Assembly (NCBI GenBank): GCA_977006965.1
Contig: OZ345357.1
Location: forward strand, 682,001-746,000
Reading direction: 5' to 3'
DNA: 64,000 bases
Source of the DNA: Phymatolithon calcareum
Lineage: Eukaryota > Rhodophyta > Florideophyceae > Hapalidiales
A program made the translations under genes and the position numbers. The notes under the pieces were generated by a model. It was not told the DNA's origin, ran no database searches, and was given only the letters and a program-made list of their open reading frames with translations. Positions 61,290 to 64,000 of the stretch are shown one piece after another. Position 1 is the stretch's first letter. Each line of letters starts with the position of its first letter.

Positions 61290-64000
61290 ATGGGCAGTCA
61301 TGGAGAAGAGGAACGAGTTCCTTTGCTCGGTCGCCAAAGATCTCCGCCGGCTTGGACAGGAGATTGCATTACGCAGCTAGCGCTGTATCGACGCGCTCCT
61401 CTGTATTTTCGAGTTGATGCGTTGCCCTTTGTATTTCAATACAGCGCCCTGTTTGCTACCTGGTTTACAGGCAACCTGTCGCAGTTCACTGCGTCGGCGC
61501 TTCTGGCGACCATCGTCACGTTTCATATTCTCGCATTTTTGCTTCAGCATTGGTCATTGCGGGCTAAAGCGCTTATGTCCCTGACCTACATCAAGTTTAT
61601 ATCAAACAACATTTTTGACAAGGGTCCGGTTTTCGTGCTCGCTGTACCGAGAGTGCATCGCGGCAAGTCCGAACTCGTTCCACTGGAGATGTCAGATCAA
61701 GGCGTATTTTTCTTTAACTTTCAGAAGCGCACCTATATGTATTCTGCTGCGACTAATACCTTCGAAATGATATTATATCCCACTGATTTGCCTCTCTGCG
61801 AATACATAAGCGCGGCCAGCTCTGCCAAAAAAACGTCCACCGCCGATGCAGAAGAGCGACGATTTAAGTTCGGCCGCAATGTCCTCGAAATGCCCGTTCC
61901 CACTTTTTCTGAGCTGTACACACAACATTTGTTGGCACCGTTCTTCGTCTTCCAAGTGTTTTGCATATTTCTTTGGTTGCTCGATGAGTACTGGCAATAC
62001 AGTGTAATGACTCTAGTCATGATGTTAATATTCGAAGCGACTGTCGTGCATGGTCGACTGCGCTCTTTGCGAGAGCTCCGTGGAATGCGCAACAAACCGA
62101 GGAGCTTGTTTGTGTTCAGAGACAAAAAATGGACGAGCATTAACTCCCTCGATCTTCTTCCTGGTGACTTGGTTTCAATTGACCGCAGCAAAGATGACGC
62201 GGATGTCGTTCCTTGCGATGTGTTAATGTTGGGTGGAAGCGTTGTCGTCAACGAAGCAATGCTCACTGGAGAGTCTGTTCCCCTGATGAAGGAAGCCATC
62301 TCACCTCAAACTTCGGAGGAATATGAACAGAGGTTGTCAATACAAGATACCCATAAGGTTAACATTCTTTTTGGTGGCACGCGAGTTCTCACTGTGGGTG
62401 AAGGCGGAAACGCAGAGTCTGTGCCGAAGAGTAAGCCCCCAGATGGCGGCGCCGTATGTTACGTATTGCGTACTGGGTTCGGTTCTTCTCAAGGAGAGCT
62501 AATGAGGACAATTTTGTTCTCTACGGAAACTGTGTCTGCGAATTCTTGGGAAGCGGCCCTGTTCATCTTGTTTTTGCTGTTCTTCGCCATTTTGGCGTCG
62601 GGCTACGTGTTGTATCATCGATATTCGCAAGATGCGGATGCGAGGTACAAGTTGCTTCTTCGTTGTGTTCTCATCATTACATCTGTTGTTCCTCCGGAAC
62701 TACCTATGCAACTTGCTCTAGCTGTCAATACTTCCTTAATTGCGTTGGCGCAATGTCAAGTTTTTTGCACAGAGCCGTTCCGAATTCCGTATGCTGGAAA
62801 AATAGATGTCTGTTGTTTCGACAAGACAGGGACATTGACCACTGATTCCATCAATGCAGCAGGGGTCGCTTTACCGTCGCGACGCGTTGATCATGTGTCA
62901 AACAGCAAAGCAGATACAGAGGGCGAATTTGAGCAAAAGTGCAACGGTGAGATTGTGCCCTTATGTCCTGAGTATGCCTTAATTCCCGTGACAGAAGCTA
63001 CATCCGATGCAAGTTTGGTTCTCGCTGCTTGTCATTCACTGGTCCATGTCGGCAACGACTTGATTGGTGACCCTCTGGAACTCGCGGCACTTGAGGCCGT
63101 AGAATGGAATTTTGGGCGCAGTGGGACTTGCGTTCCCAAGCGCGGCGGAGCAACATCTGCGTCTTGTCGAATTGTCAGACGTTTCCGATTTGCTTCAGAG
63201 TTGCAGCGAATGAGTGTCGTCGCGCAAGTGTCGGGTGCTAACAATGTTACAGGCCCACGAATTCTAATGAAAGGATCACCTGAAGCAGTTGGTAAACTTC
63301 TGAAAGGAGGTGTTCTTCCAGAAGGCTATGAGCACAGTGCTAGATCTTTGGCACGTCGGGGTATGCGCGTTTTAGCACTTGCGGTGAAGGACATGGACAT
63401 CAACTTGACGGCGTCTCAACTCGCCAAAATAACGCGAGCAGAGGCAGAGTCAGAAATGACTTTTGCTGGATTTGTTTGCTTCGAATGTCCACTCCGCAGC
63501 GATTCCCGAAAGGTGATTCGAAAGCTGAAGAGAGCCAGTCATCATGCCATCATGATCACCGGCGATGCAACACTGACAGCTGCGCATGTGGCAACACAGG
63601 TCGGTATGGCTACTAGAAGTATGCTGATATTGGAAAAAAGCGTGATTGATATTGGCACCCTGGAGTGGGTTAGTGCTAGCTCTGGCAAACGGAAAAAGCG
63701 ATTTGTACCTGGCCGAATTCCGGAACTGTGCAAGCAATTTGACTTATGTGTTTCCGGACCTGCATTGGACGAAGCCATCAACAATTTCCCGGAAGTCCGA
63801 AAGTTGTTGCACCACATCATGGTATATGCTCGCATGTCGCCGGACCAAAAGGAAAGGGTCCTTACATGCTTGAAGGAAGCGGGGCTCTATACCCTTATGT
63901 GTGGTGATGGCACAAACGATGTCGGGGCTTTGAAACAGGCGCATGTCGGTGTTGCTCTGCTGTCCTCGACAAATGTTGGGCAGGACAAACCCTCAACGGG
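61290..64000 (+). CDS. P5A-type ATPase (ATP13A1/Spf1), 3' end outside window
   Basis: The frame from ATG 61290 runs 903 codons to the edge without a stop. P5A ATPases of the ER extract mis-inserted transmembrane segments. Seen in order: N-terminal membrane hairpins (about 45-100); FGRNVLEMPVPTFSELYTQH (about 195-215), typical of P5A; the TGES actuator motif (326-329); the P5A signature PPELP (468-472) in a membrane helix; FDKTGTLT with the phosphorylated Asp at 511; a nucleotide domain with KGSPE; MITGDA (the Asn usual in ITGDN is Ala); and MCGDGTNDVGALK (about 871-884). Known members have about 1100-1200 residues, so the last membrane helices lie to the right. Apart from the cut it looks intact. 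Confidence 0.93.
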   Translation, partial: MGSHGEEERVPLLGRQRSPPAWTGDCITQLALYRRAPLYFRVDALPFVFQYSALFATWFTGNLSQFTASALLATIVTFHILAFLLQHWSLRAKALMSLTYIKFISNNIFDKGPVFVLAVPRVHRGKSELVPLEMSDQGVFFFNFQKRTYMYSAATNTFEMILYPTDLPLCEYISAASSAKKTSTADAEERRFKFGRNVLEMPVPTFSELYTQHLLAPFFVFQVFCIFLWLLDEYWQYSVMTLVMMLIFEATVVHGRLRSLRELRGMRNKPRSLFVFRDKKWTSINSLDLLPGDLVSIDRSKDDADVVPCDVLMLGGSVVVNEAMLTGESVPLMKEAISPQTSEEYEQRLSIQDTHKVNILFGGTRVLTVGEGGNAESVPKSKPPDGGAVCYVLRTGFGSSQGELMRTILFSTETVSANSWEAALFILFLLFFAILASGYVLYHRYSQDADARYKLLLRCVLIITSVVPPELPMQLALAVNTSLIALAQCQVFCTEPFRIPYAGKIDVCCFDKTGTLTTDSINAAGVALPSRRVDHVSNSKADTEGEFEQKCNGEIVPLCPEYALIPVTEATSDASLVLAACHSLVHVGNDLIGDPLELAALEAVEWNFGRSGTCVPKRGGATSASCRIVRRFRFASELQRMSVVAQVSGANNVTGPRILMKGSPEAVGKLLKGGVLPEGYEHSARSLARRGMRVLALAVKDMDINLTASQLAKITRAEAESEMTFAGFVCFECPLRSDSRKVIRKLKRASHHAIMITGDATLTAAHVATQVGMATRSMLILEKSVIDIGTLEWVSASSGKRKKRFVPGRIPELCKQFDLCVSGPALDEAINNFPEVRKLLHHIMVYARMSPDQKERVLTCLKEAGLYTLMCGDGTNDVGALKQAHVGVALLSSTNVGQDKPST

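Noticed and set aside
1-64000. CRISPR arrays, operons and bacterial-style ribosome binding sites.
   Set aside because: The window is eukaryotic; no spaced direct-repeat array was seen, and genes have individual promoters and introns.

Overview
The window reads as nuclear DNA of a photosynthetic eukaryote, most likely a red alga (florideophyte-like). The reasons are: mostly single-exon, long, high-quality genes; only three supported introns, all short; a MutL of cyanobacterial type with a transit-peptide-like front; a TPR protein with a plastid and possibly thylakoid-lumen address; and long gene-poor stretches full of decayed and young transposons. The species call is an inference; no rRNA or organelle marker is present to settle it.

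Layout. 26-4003 (-) is a SOS1/NHE-like Na+/H+ antiporter. 4004-11131 is a gene desert with fossils of a non-LTR element (RNase H and zinc-knuckle tail), a piggyBac-like transposase and a Harbinger-like transposase, plus a cluster of five near-perfect palindromes. 11132-13573 holds a small secreted or membrane protein (+) meeting the MutL gene (-) tail to tail with no gap. 13760-18118 holds a non-autonomous hAT element with a perfect 8-bp target duplication, two LINE 3' ends side by side and a long hairpin. 18119-18382 (-) is a one-RRM protein. 18383-27014 is the longest stretch without a recognised gene. 27015-27698 (-) is a tetraspanin-like four-helix membrane protein. 28892-35252 is a LINE reverse-transcriptase fragment split by an intact Ty3/gypsy chromodomain element (29271-34816; LTRs differ at one position, 5-bp target duplication). 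36360-37082 (+) is a stand-alone PurD N-domain protein; 37682-38371 (-) is an unknown protein. 38372-43503 is another desert, with a 419-bp hAT MITE with an 8-bp duplication.

From 43.5 kb to the right edge the window is gene-dense: SCC2/NIPBL cohesin loader (-, one intron with a TACTAAC branch site), protein O-mannosyltransferase (-, one intron), a three-finger C2H2 protein (+), MUS81 nuclease (-), a plastid TPR protein (-), polyprenol reductase (+, one intron), a Ulp1/SENP SUMO protease (-) and a P5A-type ATPase (+, cut by the edge).

How the genes relate. Two divergent pairs share short promoters (TPR/polyprenol reductase, 150 bp; Ulp1/P5A-ATPase, 385 bp). Polyprenol reductase (makes dolichol), the O-mannosyltransferase (uses dolichyl-phosphate-mannose) and the P5A-ATPase are all ER membrane enzymes within 15 kb. 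MutL, SCC2, MUS81 and Ulp1 are all genome-maintenance functions. There is no evidence that these are operon-like units; the neighbourhoods may be chance.
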